From the NCBI GenBank assembly GCA_028023455.1, contig JAQFVV010000254.1, forward strand, positions 496,001 to 560,000: a stretch of 64,000 bases of DNA, read 5' to 3'. The notes under the pieces were generated by a model. It was not told the DNA's origin. It saw nothing but the letters and a program-made list of their open reading frames with translations, and made no database searches. Shown here one piece after another: positions 48,127 to 60,045 of this stretch (its first letter is position 1; every line of letters begins with the position of its first letter). The stretch comes from Epiperipatus broadwayi (taxonomy: Eukaryota; Onychophora; Udeonychophora; Euonychophora; Peripatidae). A program made the position numbers and the translations under genes.

Positions 48127-49254
48127 TTAATGTTTTTTTGCATTTTGGTTGCTCTGTTTATCATGCTTTATTCATGTAGAATAATTTTCATTATCTGACA
48201 GAGTTTTTATATTATTTATTTATCTATTAAAGATATGTTTAAAGTCCAGCTAATTTTTTAAAAATACATGTTTCCATATTGAATACTAAATACAATGTTA
48301 AATGAATAAATGAATATAGAAATCACTCAAATTATTAGACTTAAATACTGAATGAAAAATAAATTGCCTCAATTGAAATGTAATCATTATAACTATTAAT
48401 GTTAGAGTTCATATTTAAAGTGATTCCTATGTTCCAAAGATATAAGGAAGACTTTTATGTTATTTATGGGAATTTGAAGTGCAAATAAATATATAGAAAC
48501 ACGTGTAGAAATTTTACAGTCACAAAAATGACATTTTTATATATATTATTAAAATTAATTATGATTCTAAATGAAGTGTATCATAAGTGATAACAAACTT
48601 TGAATTTTTACGCTATATATATATATATATATATATATAGCTTCAATGCAGAGATAATTGAAAGATGTATGTACAAACGATTTTACTTTTGGTTTCTATT
48701 TATGCATTAATTTAATAGACATAAATAATTTAAAGAATAAAATTATGTCTATAAAAGACAGATATGATTTTTACCATTAATAATGATAATTTCCTCTGTT
48801 TTTTGATCTTCTACAGTAACATAAAATCCAAATTGTAGTGTGAATGGTTCATAAATCTATTATTATATTTTGAGTTAAAATAAGCCCTCTTGCTTATGCT
48901 TTTAACTTTAAGACTTGACCTTTATTTTCAAGATTAGCATTGCTGAAACAATGTAGTCATTGGAAAATGATAAACAAAGATAATTTAAGAGCATGAACAA
49001 GAGATACCTCTTATTCATGCTGTTATCTTTATTTACAAGATAGTGGTGCTGATGGGACATAGTGTTGGGGAATTGATAAATAAAGTCTTAATTTAATGGC
49101 ACAAACAAGAGGTACTTCTTGTTGATTCCATTAAATTCAGATTTTATCTTTATTCACAAGGTGGCACTGCTCAAACAATGTGAAGTGATATATTTTAGAT
49201 GTTAATTAAATATATTTCAATAATATTATAGAGCCAAATTCACCACTTCCTTTA
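48127..49254. other. AT-rich region with a foldback repeat
   Basis: About 48885-49190 contains three versions of GCATGAACAAGAGATACCTC / inverse and TTTATYTTCAAGAT-RGTGSTGCTGA, alternating in orientation. (TA)n is at 48612-48640. No gene was recognised. Confidence 0.55.
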
Positions 49255-49560
49255 TGTTGCTGTAATGTCTTATATAAATTCAATTTACCCACTCTATTTG
49301 AACACTTTTTAGAATAAAAACCTTTTATTGTACATATATGTATATATAATCTTATGTTTCGACCATTCTACAGACATATTCATAAACACATTTACTTTAA
49401 TTTTACATGGCTTTGCAAAAAAACTGCAGGACAGTCAAAATGTAAAATTGTATATATGTATATGTATAATAAAAGGTTTTTGAAAGTGTTCAAAGTAAAG
49501 TGGATAAATTGAATTTATATAACATTATAGAGCATTATTTAGTTATGGAATAGTGGAAGT
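49255..49560. repeat. Family A foldback element
   Basis: TATATAAATTCAATTTACCC, GAACACTTTTTAGAATAAAAA and TTATTGTACATATATG return inverted at 49440-49525. The centre has CTACAGACATATTC and CTGCAGGACAGTCAAAA, an eroded family A kernel. Confidence 0.75.
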
Positions 49561-50695
49561 AATCAGGAAAAGCTTTCCTAACTGAAAACTTTCTCTTTTC
49601 AAAAATTGCAATATATTTGTGAGTGTATATATATATACCAAGTAATGTTAAGTTATCTAACACCATCTATAAAATATTTATAATTTTTAAAATGGATCTC
49701 TTGATAAAAAAATAAGTTAATCTGTCCTGTATATGTTATTGTCATCATTAGCAGTAGGTAAATCACTAGATATCCCCCATTAACCACAATGGTTCTTTTC
49801 TTTTTAAACATTATCCCAATGTTCAATGTGATATAGACTTTTGAAAATAATAAAGTAGTTTAGTTAATGCTGCTTTTATAGCAGCTTATTGTGAAGAATA
49901 GAGACAGAATTCATAATCAAACTTACATTTATAAGTTCTTTCAAATCCACATTTTTAATATTATATAACTAGTTAAACATAAGTTAATTCATAAGTAGTT
50001 TTAGCACTGGAAATAATTGATGTGATGACCTTATGATTCAGAGTCTGATGATCTACCAATGCATAAAACTAAGTAACAACCAATGCATAAAACTAAGTAA
50101 CAAATATTTTTTAGGCTGCTGCTGATGACATTATTTAAGATAGAAACATGTATTCAGTAGACAATAGTTGACTTTTTAATCAAATATAATCATTTTGAAA
50201 AATATCATACAATTTCTATAAGTGGTGTAAGATAAGTTAACATGGTTTAATATTATTATGTATTTATGAGAAATTTAATTAGTTTTTGATATATATATAC
50301 ACCAGAATGTTATTTATTTACAGCATGAGGGATATGGATATATATATAATGAAGCGTAATCTGAGATTCAGATTGCGCTTCACAGCCCACTTCCAATCTT
50401 CCGCTACCAACCTAAATTCAAACCCTATGCTTGCATATATATTCCACTCATTAACACATTTGTTTGTATCCTTTTGTTTGAGTTATATTAACTAACATAT
50501 TTATTAATGAAGATATTGGCATAAATATCTGAATTTAAACATGCAGAATAAAATTAATAAATGTAGCGTCTGAAAATTTGTATTAGCAATAGGGAATGGG
50601 GGATTAATTATAACGGACTTATAATGTCAAAATATATTATAATTTCTGTATTAATTTGTTTTATAAAAGTTATAATAATTGTTTGTTAATTGCAG
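49561..50695. other. AT-rich spacer with a mosaic repeat fragment
   Basis: 50350-50425 (AGATTCAGATTGCGCTTCAC, TACCAACCTAAATTCAAACC) is the inverse of part of 35535-35620 and 56065-56165. 50060-50105 has an exact short tandem of ACCAATGCATAAAACTAAGT. Nothing else was recognised. Confidence 0.55.
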
Positions 50696-50764
50696 CTCAG
50701 ATATCTACTGATATTGTAGAGACAAAGGTACTGAGTAAATATTTATTGGAAAAGTTCGTTATAT
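50696..50764 (+). other. Candidate 69-nt coding exon
   Basis: The acceptor TGTTTGTTAATTGCAG and a consensus donor GTAAGT bound 69 nt. Entering with 2 nt of a split codon, it reads Q-ISTDIVETK-VLSKYLLEKFVI with no stop; the other two frames contain stops. Its phase does not match the candidate at 51366 directly. The product is not recognised. It could be chance. Confidence 0.3.
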
Positions 50765-51365
50765 GTAAGTTTATAAAATTGTGTTTTTAAATTATTTTTT
50801 GTCATTAAACTATACTTTTCTTTTAAATCCAATATGGAAGATGCGATTGTAATTAGTCAAAATTAGTTAAAGGTGAGAAGCGTAATCTTGTATAATATTC
50901 TAACATAACTTTAATTAAAAGTTTCTCTAAAATCAAAATTAGAAACTAAACTTAATTGATTTACTTTTGTTACAAACATTTTCTTTTATCAAAATTAATT
51001 AAAGTTTGAATACTTATCTAACAATGGCATCTTCCATCACAATGGGTAAAAGCTTGTATACAAATTCTTTAGGAAATTAGATTGCAATGACCAATCAGAA
51101 AGGGATTCCAAAAATACCAAGGCATGGAATAATTACAAATTATTTTGAAGAGAGTAAGTAAGACAGTCAATGATAGCAGACCAAGAAAATTTGCGTTGGT
51201 TATTTTCAATGTGTACTGAGTAAATCTAAATAGCCTTCCTCGCCATTCGAGATGGATTTCCCTGAAATCTGTGGCCTGGATCCCGATACTCATAGACTAT
51301 ACTGATATGCCTGTTCATTAAATCATAAAATTACTACCTGCCTGAATAACTGCTTAACAAACTAG

Positions 51366-51422
51366 ATCTAGTTCTCCGAGGGAATCCGAAATCATCAAAA
51401 GAACAGCCAAGTTTGTACAGAG
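51366..51422 (+). other. Candidate 57-nt coding exon
   Basis: Bounded by an AAACTAG acceptor (weak pyrimidine tract) and an AG/GTAACA donor. It reads SSPRESEIIKRTAKFVQ between split codons. EII-x-x-TA-x-FV resembles the start of a SURP module of splicing factors, but only these residues are seen and no continuation was found downstream. It is GC-richer than its surroundings. An unrecognised repeat is an alternative. Confidence 0.25.
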
Positions 51423-52379
51423 GTAACAATTTCAAATGCTGCTAGACTCTTAAAGTTAGCGTGAATAATTTTAACTCTCACCTATCTATTTCTTTAAACA
51501 TTTTGTAAAGCTTTTATTTGTAAAATTTAATATTAGTTATGAATCAATTTGTAAAATTCTTACCTTTTTGTTAATTGTAACTCGTTCTCTCTCTATATAA
51601 CTTAGCTGTAATCTCTCCCACATTAAACCTCTCATGAATAATTGTTAATTCTTAATTTCACGTCTAGCGGCAATACTTTATTTTCATTATTATATTTTAT
51701 ACTTTCAGATACTAAATTATATGTCGATAATTTCCCCCAGAATCAGCAATGCTTTCGCTATATCTTTTATCAAAAGAAAACCCTCCTTACTTTTCAGAGG
51801 GTAATTAATCTAGTATTATTTTAAAACAACTTTGTTATTCTCAGTATAGCGGGTGCCTGCCAGTCTGGGGAAATAAAATCAGAGTTTGATAATTCTTGTA
51901 CAGTGTCATTTTCAACAACTAAGTAAAAATCTATTTCGTAGAAATGTTTTTTTGGTTAATTAAATAATAGCGCTAACTTCTAAAATCTGCAATTAGATTT
52001 TATATGAATTAAATTAATATTACTTTCTTGAAATCAATAGCCACCACCGACTTTATATATATTTAATAATACGAAAAGTATTTATTTATTAAAAGCATTC
52101 AAAACCAAAGATTTATATTATTTATCCATTGTGAAAAGTTTATGTGTGGTTTAAAGTAATACAGAGGGGGGGGGGATCCTTTAGTTCTATGAGCTCTATT
52201 ATATTAGCATAAAATGTAATTCTTCCATATCCACGTAGTAATCAAATCATACCAGTACGCTGGGTTTTTATTAATAAAGATAGGCGATAATTCTTTATTC
52301 CTCAGTTAAATATATATATTTATATTAATGCAAGCGTTACGTGTATACCGGCCTTTCGTTATATATATCTTTGTGCTTT
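51423..52379. other. AT-rich spacer
   Basis: A G-run of 9-10 at 52167 is followed by nothing recognisable. No gene was seen. Confidence 0.5.
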
Positions 52380-52560
52380 ATTCATTTTTACTTCCAATAC
52401 CAAGGACATGGTTTGGCAAACCTTTTTGGATTTCTTCAGCGCGTGATATTATGGCATAGGGTTCGCTCTGGCAAAAGTCCAGCCTATGGCAATTCCATAA
52501 AGTGCATTTTTCGTTGTTTATGACCCGACCCTGCCGATGTTTGCAGAGAGTCGCCTTCTT
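52380..52560. repeat. GC-richer, SINE-like stretch
   Basis: GGTTTGGCAAACC, CTTCAGCGCGTGATATTATG, GGTTCGCTCTGGCAAAAG and GACCCGACCCTGCCGATG stand out in composition. They have the look of a dispersed repeat, but there is no second copy in the window and no pol III boxes that can be named. Confidence 0.25.
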
Positions 52561-53329
52561 TAACAGTGAATTGAAGCATCTTCTTAGATCTTAGAATAGA
52601 TCTCTCCATTGCCATCATACACGTACCGCTCTCCCAGATTTTATTCTCGTTAAAAGCCTATTAACGCTCCTAAACCGTACTGTTATGATTATACTAAATG
52701 GATTGCCATTTTTTAATATATATTACATTCACACTTTCAGATACGACACTTCTGCCATTATTATTATTTCCCAAATTAGCTTCCCACACACACGTTCTTA
52801 TATAGAAAATGCAAGTATTAATTAAATAAAATTACCCTTATCATCCAACTTAATAAACTTACGTATTGGTATGAATGCTGTTGTTTTTATTACTGGTAGA
52901 TTCAAATAACTTTAGGTACCGTAGTCTAGCGCTATTATTAAAAATCTTATGTATCCCAGTCAATCGATAAATTATTGACATATAAATAGCCGCAATAGAA
53001 TAAAGCCATGAATTATTTGTTATTGATGATTAAATATGTTCATTATATAGTATTGTAAGAGAGGTTAATGTTGTCCAAGGGAGATAAACACCCATTTTAT
53101 TTACAGTGTAACACCAATAACGTTTGCAATCATATATACTCCAAGTTGATTTAATAAATTTTATATCTTTCTAAATATCTAAGTCATTGTTTCATTCATT
53201 GAATAGAAATAATTTTGATGAAATCTAACAAGGTTTCACTTACTAGATGATTGAAAATCGCTAATTATAATATCCTAGACATGAACCAAGTTCGAATAAG
53301 AGTCTTTTTGTGTCATGACTTTGTGATGC
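52561..53329. other. AT-rich spacer
   Basis: No gene or repeat was recognised. Confidence 0.5.
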
Positions 53330-54700
53330 CGGCGGGGTAGAGATAAATTAGATCAGTATCATTGGAATTGTTGCTCATAAGTTGGTAGATCTGGAAAATA
53401 GGCAAATAGGGCAGAGTTCATGAATGTTCCTGACCTATGTATCTTGCACAGGATTGGATTCGAGGTACTTTTGCCTAGATGCTAGATCTTGTTATATGAA
53501 CAGACGAAACCGACCGGTACAATATATATATATATATAATATTGTAATGGTCAGAATTCATATATCTCATTAACAAGTTGCATCTTCCCTCCACTACAGT
53601 TGAAAAGCAGCACTACAGGTGGGTTCAGGGCCTGCAAAGCTGAGTTTTAATCACCACATTAGCAAACATCTTTTAGGCCATAAGGGTCAGGGAGATGCTA
53701 GAGGCTCTAACTAATTCTATTACAACTAATATTATTAATAATCTAATGAATGACCTAGTTATATTGATTTATTTTGACACTATGGCTATAGTGTATTAAA
53801 AAAATAGACATGAAGATATAGATATAAATAATACTATATTTAATATTGATATAAATTTATTTACAAGCTTGGAGTTTGATCTTAGTCATACTCCTAACAT
53901 GGCATGAGTTCACATTATTAAAGCTTTTCATTTGACCTGCCCCTTTGGGTATTCAATCGTAGCAAACCATCATTTCATGCCCCAGACTAAGTACATTAGC
54001 TATTGTGTGAGGTAAAAGTTGAATGAGATATATGGCTGCAAATTAACTCATCCCAACAATAGATTATATATAAAGTTTTATTTACATAATTAATTCTAAA
54101 GAGGGCCTGTTATTGGAGGGCAAATAATATGGGAGGCTTGGGAAGTGAAATCATAAGCAGGGAATAAAAGAATTAAATGGATGAGTGGTGGTATTGATAG
54201 AGATGCCATAAAATAATAATGGAGTGTATTTGAGATGCAAGCCAGAAGGGAAATATAAACTCATGAGTGGGCTTTCTTCCCAGGACCCTACGAGACTGGT
54301 CATAATTGCCAGTCTGGGTGTACAGGAACTTCTGCCACTGTTACTACCCGACCGCATGATGGACTCAGCTTTCCATGGGAGCACTTTGAACTGTGCCCTT
54401 CCATATGGAGTGGAATGATACCTTTAAACATAGGTATCTGGTGATTTCCCTGGCTTTAAATAAGAGAAAACTTTGGCATTGTTCAGTAATAACATCTATC
54501 GCTTGATAATAGAACATGACTTATATATTTAATTGTTAATAAATGATTACTCACTTCCAAGGCCCTGAGTGATTAACTTAACAAGCCCTCAAATAACCTG
54601 AGATTGGTTTGATTATAAAGTTAAATTCAACGGATACCAATCGATACTAATAATAAAAGGGTAAAGATTATAATTCTATCATATTTCTATTGTTAAGTTA
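53330..54700. repeat. GC-richer block, possibly related to 33.2-34.5 kb
   Basis: Contains TTTAGGCCATAAGGGTCAGG with GAGATGC, and a block at 54280-54420 (GACCCTACGAGACTGGTC, CTACCCGACCGCATGATGG, CCATGGGAGCACTTTGAAC). Short ordered matches to 33300-34150 exist. No long frame or enzyme motif was found. Confidence 0.3.
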
Positions 54701-56416
54701 AAATATATGCCTGCACAAATTATAGTACACCCACACTCATAGCTAATCATGAAAGTTAGATGCATCTCTGAAGCTAAGATAATTCATTAAAATATAAGAC
54801 AATACAAAAAAGCATATTAATATAAAATGAGACACATCCAAGAAATAATTTATAAAATATAAAGATTATATAATTCTTAGGCTAATTGCTTTATCAATAT
54901 AAGATGAGTTTACTACAAATATATGATCTAATGACTCCATGCATTTTGATGAAGGTTAACATTTAATAAAGTCAAGAGGCTAGGTCGGAAATTATTGAGG
55001 CATGAAATTAATTATGTCAATAAATAAATATTAATAGAATTGGACACCCAAAGAAAAGGAAAGATAATATAGTGATTAAATATTAAAAGGTTACAGATTT
55101 TAAGAAGTTTAGTGGTTGAGATATGAGTTCTAGTTTTGAATAAAAGAGCATAAAAGTTCTTAAGCATTTTGGGTACTGGTTACCTTTGATTTAAGCTGAA
55201 TGTGCATGTTTCTGAATGATACTCTTGTTCATGAAGTATGGTGCAGTAGTTTTTCCTTAACTGTTCATTTATTGATTATGATTATAGGCAGCAGTTGATT
55301 TGGCAGCAGTATATGGATTACAACAGATTATTTTAGTTCATTTTAAAAGCAAATAAGAAATCCAGCACATCTCCCATCCTCCAGAGGAGAACAGCGCATG
55401 CCGACTACTCAGGCATAATAGCATACTTTAATAATTTGATGTACGAAAGAAAGCAGAAGGCAGAAAAACCAGATTGAGATTCACATAGATAGAGCCTCAT
55501 TTTTACTTTGAACAAGACTTTATATACCTTTTATTCCCCTTGCTCTTTATTTTTTGGATCCATCTGACATTTACATATTTGTTTGCCTTTTTGGTCTGCT
55601 CAAATATCCACAGGTAAATAGTGCATTAAGAGCACATGTTGCATTAGTCATTTCAATCCGAATATTTTGCTTTACTTTATTGCGTATTTCACCTATGACC
55701 TCATTATACTGCAGATGTTTCTTTAAAACTAATTAAAAGCTTCCAGGAATATTTCTCAGTATTCTATTGTCTCTCCTCACCCACTATGACTTGCAATTTT
55801 ATTTAGCAGGGGGATTTCTATTTTTAATACATTTAAATATTTAAAAAGGTTAAAAACAACTTTTAGATTTTATAAATTAAAATGTTATATAATTTTGACC
55901 TAAATAATAATTAACGCAAAATATTAAGTATTCTAAATTTAATAAATTATTTTCGGTGCGTTAAATCTCATATTGGAGTGTACGTGCATGAGGCATATTT
56001 AACAAGTTTATATATATATATATATAACTAATACCATTATATGCACACAGTCCAATATTGAGGATTTAAATTTAGGTGGGATGGAGGAGTGGGTAAAACA
56101 CAATAGAACAAATATGACTGAAGGTGAAACTAAGATTCGAATTTGAATCTTACAGTTTCAATACATATGTACACACATTCGTATATAAACATCTGTATAA
56201 ATAATTCTCTATTACATTTCTCTCTATATAATAATCCGTTAAAATATTATTGCTAAGATTATTACATTAATGTTTTTTTTTTTGGTAGTTGATTCTGAAG
56301 ATCACCTATGACATTTGGCCAAAATGTTATTTATGATTTATAATAATAAATTTATCTCCTTCAATAAAAATAAGAGTATAGTAGTTTATACTTATAATTT
56401 AAAATTATATATATAT
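54701..56416. other. AT-rich region, no secure gene
   Basis: 56065-56165 is a copy of the mosaic repeat at 35535. A possible terminal exon at 55288-55356 was judged too weak. (TA)n at about 56010. Nothing else was recognised. Confidence 0.5.
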
Positions 56417-56593
56417 AACAATAAAACTAATAAATATAATGTAATAACTGAAACACAGGCTTAATATATACCATGTGTCTATATATGTAATATAGGGTAT
56501 ATGAGCACAGACTTTCACATGACCCACCACTTTCCACTCTATCTAATAACACTGATACATTCAAGCACATATGTGCTGAAAAGATAAATAATC

Positions 56594-56637
56594 ACCAATA
56601 TACATATTTCATGCTAAACCAGCAATCATCAGTTGGT
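56594..56637 (-). ncRNA. Hammerhead ribozyme motif, family F left arm
   Basis: Minus strand: ACCAA, CTGATGA, TTGCTGGTTTAGCAT, GAAATATGTATA, TTGGT. The core is complete and stem I perfect. Stem II has a T-T at the core side, then four pairs. Stem III is short. It is among the copies that could still cleave. Confidence 0.66.
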
Positions 56638-57057
56638 CCAGATTATCACCTCCCACACATATATACTATAAGTGCTCAGATATATATTAAGATAGACAAT
56701 CTTCATACTTTAATGGACTGGCTCCAATCTACTACACACTCCAATTCTTCAACCATCCATCCAATTGAAAATCTGATGACGGAATGCTCGAAGGCCATCC
56801 TTGCATATGTATTTAATGGATTATGTCCTGTACATGTGGGGTTCAGATTGACCTTGGGTCAACATGGGTGTGACAAGAATCTCGGCCTCAGGGTACCACC
56901 TTCGAGCATTCCATCATCAGATTTTTTCAATTGGATGGATGGTTGAAGAGTTGGAATGTGTAGTAGATTGGAGCCAGTCCATTAAAGTATGAAGATTGTC
57001 TATCTTAATATTTATCTGAGCACTTATAGTATATAGGTGTGGGAGATGATAATCTGG

Positions 57058-57101
57058 ACCAATTGATGATTGCTGGTTTAGCATGAAATATGTATATTGG
57101 T
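57058..57101 (+). ncRNA. Hammerhead motif, C3 to T (first tandem copy)
   Basis: ACCAA, TTGATGA, TTGCTGGTTTAGCAT, GAAATATGTATA, TTGGT. Only C3 departs from the required core. The next copy in the same orientation is 477 nt downstream. Confidence 0.6.
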
Positions 57102-57534
57102 GATTATTTATCTTTTCAGCATATATGTGCTTGAGTGTATCAATGTTATTAGATAGAGTGGAGAGTGGTGGGTCATGTGAAAGTCTGTGCTCATATACCC
57201 TATATTACATATATAGACACATGGTATATATTAAGCCTGTGTTTCAGTTATTACATTGTAGAGATGTATGCCCATCCTTGCATATGTATTTAATGGATTA
57301 TGTCCTGTATATGTGGGGTTCAGATTGATCTTGGGTCAACATGGGTGTGACAAGAATCTCGGCCTCAGGGTACCACCTTCGAGCATTCCATCATCAGATT
57401 TTTCCAATTGGATGGATGGTTGAAGAGTTGGAGTGTGTAGTAGATTGGAGCCAGTCCATTAAAGTATGAAGATTGTCTATCTTAATATATATCTGAGCAC
57501 TTATAGTATATATGTGTGGGAGATGATAATCTGG

Positions 57535-57578
57535 ACCAATTGATGATTGCTGGTTTAGCATGAAATACGTTTATTGGT
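57535..57578 (+). ncRNA. Hammerhead motif, C3 to T (second tandem copy)
   Basis: ACCAA, TTGATGA, TTGCTGGTTTAGCAT, GAAATACGTTTA, TTGGT. It has the same C3 change as the first tandem copy, so the change predates the duplication. Confidence 0.6.
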
Positions 57579-57969
57579 GATTATTTATTTTTTCAGCATA
57601 TATGTGCTTGAGTGTATCAATGTTATTAGATAGAGTGGAGAGTGGTGGTCATGTGAAAGTCTGTGCACATTTACCCTATATTAATAATTATAATGGTAAT
57701 AAACTATTATAAACAGTCTTTCAATCCACAAAGTAATTTTGGTTAATTCTTTAACCTGCCTCAACTGCTGTTATTGCCATTAAATTCAAATAACTGCAGT
57801 TGAGGTAGGTTAAGAAATTAACTGAAAGTACTTTGTGGAGTGAAAGACTGCTTATAATAGTTTATTACCATTATATTTATTAGTTTTGTTGTTATTACAA
57901 TAGTTTTTTTTAATTAAGGGATATTTTATTTGTATTGTATATATAAACATTAAAAGCCTAAAGCTAAAT

Positions 57970-58175
57970 TAGTCAATAAATAAACAAAGTCACCCCAAAT
58001 TCACAACTCTACCAAACTGACCCCCAAAGTAAAACCAATGGTTTTACTGCTACAAGCAGACTGGCCAAGTGTAGTTCGTTACACTTGAGAAGTCTGCTTG
58101 TAGCAGTGATTGTTTTTATTTGGGGTGGGGGGCTACTGGTTGAGTTGTGAATTTGGGGTAATTTTGATTATATAT
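57970..58175. repeat. Perfect-armed hairpin
   Basis: CCCCAAATTCACAACTC and CACTGCTACAAGCAGACT-like arms (57985-58075) return inverted at about 58085-58165 (AGTCTGCTTGTAGCAGTG, GAGTTGTGAATTTGGGG). It is unrelated in sequence to the other families. Confidence 0.75.
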
Positions 58176-59219
58176 ATATATAATAAACAATTCAGAAACC
58201 TTGTAAATAAGTTATCAATTCAAAATTCATATCAAATAGATCATATTAATAATATTTGATAAATTTTACAAGCACTGTGTTTTAGATTCTAACAAACTAT
58301 AGAAAGTAATCATTTTTTCTTACAAGCACTGTTAAACATTGATAAGAATGATATTAGTTTGATGTGAATGCGATTTTTTCAAATGTAGTTGATAAGGATA
58401 GATCCTGAAACTTATGATATTGACTCAATTTTTACATAATATACCAATATATAAAATAACAGTAATGTTTCTTTAGAAATTTGATAACAGTTCAATTAAC
58501 TATATAAAGAGATATGTATTCCCAAATCTTACTAATGTTTATATATACTATATTCATAAAAAAAATTACTCTGGGAAACAATATAAAAATGTACAGTATT
58601 TGTCCTTGCTGGTTTACACAATTTTATGATTATAAACAGCAAAATAGTTAAATTAATTACATAAATAATGATACCTCAAATATTAATAACATGCTGTGAA
58701 ATCTTTTTGAATATTGATAGAAATAATAAAAGATACAGATTTTAAAACTATAGATTACAAATTCTTTCTTGGAAAAAATGCTAAATAGAAATGGATAGGA
58801 AATATCCAATGAAGATGCAACACAATTGGATTATATTTTGATGACTAGAGTATGTGGAATTCAAAATTCTAATGTTTTTAATTATCAATTAGTGAAATGT
58901 GTAATATATGCTAATTAAGTTCGAGAAAGTAAAAACTAATAAAAAACACAATATCAACAGATGATATCTCTTCTTTTCAGAAATGCTCCATTGAGTTTGC
59001 ACTAAATTACAAATCATTTAAAAATATTAACAAATTTTAAAGAAGGTTTTTTTCTGAATAAGAACAATAATTGATATTTATAAAGATGTGCTATACAGCT
59101 AAGACACAAAAATAGCAAAATTTTCAATTGAAAACAAGGTAATGCTTGGAAAAAAGTAAAAATATTAAAAATATTTTAAAGTGATCAATCTAAAAGAATT
59201 ATATCCATATCTAATAAAT
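58176..59219. other. AT-rich spacer
   Basis: No gene or repeat was recognised. Confidence 0.55.
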
Positions 59220-59560
59220 AATTTTTAATAGTCATTCATTAGAATAGAGGTTATCCACTGATTTCTATCCTCTTTTAAAATATTATGGAGGATTTTAATC
59301 ATAAATGTATGACCCAAGTTATGTGAAATAGATGTGTGATTCCAAGGTTCACATTTTATGATGAGCCATCACTCATCAGTTGCCCCAAATCATAATCTCT
59401 TACACATATCTTTATCACTTTTCAGCATGTTTAGATAGACAATGACTACAGTTTAATTGATAAGTGTCAACCTTCCAAAAAATATTAAAAGTGTATAGAA
59501 ACCATTCATATCTTGTGTTAAAGTGGTGTAGTGAAAATTACACTCCAGAAATATTATTTA
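59220..59560. mobile_element. Family F element, diverged
   Basis: AGGTTATCCACTGATTTCTATCC and GTTCACATTTTATGATGAGCC parallel the element at 61259-61637. Arms are partial and ends unclear. Confidence 0.55.
59341..59384 (-). ncRNA. Hammerhead relic with a covarying stem II
   Basis: Minus strand: GGCAA, CTGATGA, GTGATGGCTCATCAT, AAAATGTGAACC, TTGGA. Stem II is GTGAT/ATCAT: the C-G pair of other copies is replaced by A-T, so pairing is kept although both bases changed. G12 is A and the base before the cleavage site is C instead of T, so it should be inactive. Confidence 0.6.
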
Positions 59561-59879
59561 TTACATATTTAATATTTTGTAGAATGCTATAGCCAAGAGT
59601 TATTAATGATATTAAAAATATAATTGTGAAATTATAAAGAGACTATAGAAAACAACATTTTCAAAAATATCAACATCTTGATCAATAAAAAAAATTATTT
59701 TAATAACAAAATGAAAAGAAGATATTATTATTAAAAAAATTATGAAGGGGGGGGGGGGACTTTACAAAAAAATAAAAAATAATTGTAGCCTTTACAGTTA
59801 TGACAATATTTTTTGATATTCTAAATCTTAAATTAATAACAAACAAAATGAGGATTTCTATTTTAAAGATAGCCCATTC

Positions 59880-60045
59880 ATTTCAATATATAAAACAACT
59901 CACATGCACCTTCTTTATAAACTTGATTTATTATATAAAATATTATAAATACCACTAATAATTATTATTAATATTAATAGTTCATATAATAAATCAAGAT
60001 TTATAAAGAAGGTGTATGTGATTTGTTTTATATATTCTACATCTT
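59880..60045. repeat. Hairpin, about 55-bp arms
   Basis: AAACAACTCACATGCACCTTC, TTTATAAACTTGATTTATT and the inverse AATAAATCAAGATTTATAAAG, GAAGGTGTATGTGATTTG-like at 59985-60035. The loop is AT-rich. Confidence 0.75.

Larger units (their letters stand above)
56448..57688. mobile_element. Family F element: inverted arms plus tandem right half
   Basis: The order is left arm (56448-56800), loop with GGTCAACATGGGTGTGACAA (56800-56905), inverted right arm (to about 57260), then loop and right arm once more (57265-57683) with a 477-bp period. Near-identical flanks TATAATGTAATAA (56435-56447) and TATAATGGTAATAA (57689-57702) look like a 13-bp target duplication with one inserted G. Confidence 0.82.
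56417..57893. repeat. Foldback element split by a family F insertion
   Basis: AACAATAAAACTAATAAATA (56417) is the inverse of TATTTATTAGTTTTGTTGTT (ending 57893). The rest of the left arm resumes after the insertion at 57690 (GGTAATAAACTATTATAAAC) and pairs with 57850-57870. Joining across the insertion restores one continuous palindrome with arms of about 100 bp. Confidence 0.75.

Noticed and set aside
54548-54605. Minus-strand stretch between CTCAG and GTGAGTAATC resembling an exon
   Set aside because: All three frames contain stops; a non-coding exon cannot be excluded but has no support.
55288-55356. Possible terminal exon reading AAVDLAAVYGLQQIILVHF and ending in TAA
   Set aside because: Weak pyrimidine tract, a second open frame at the same site, and no upstream exon in matching phase.
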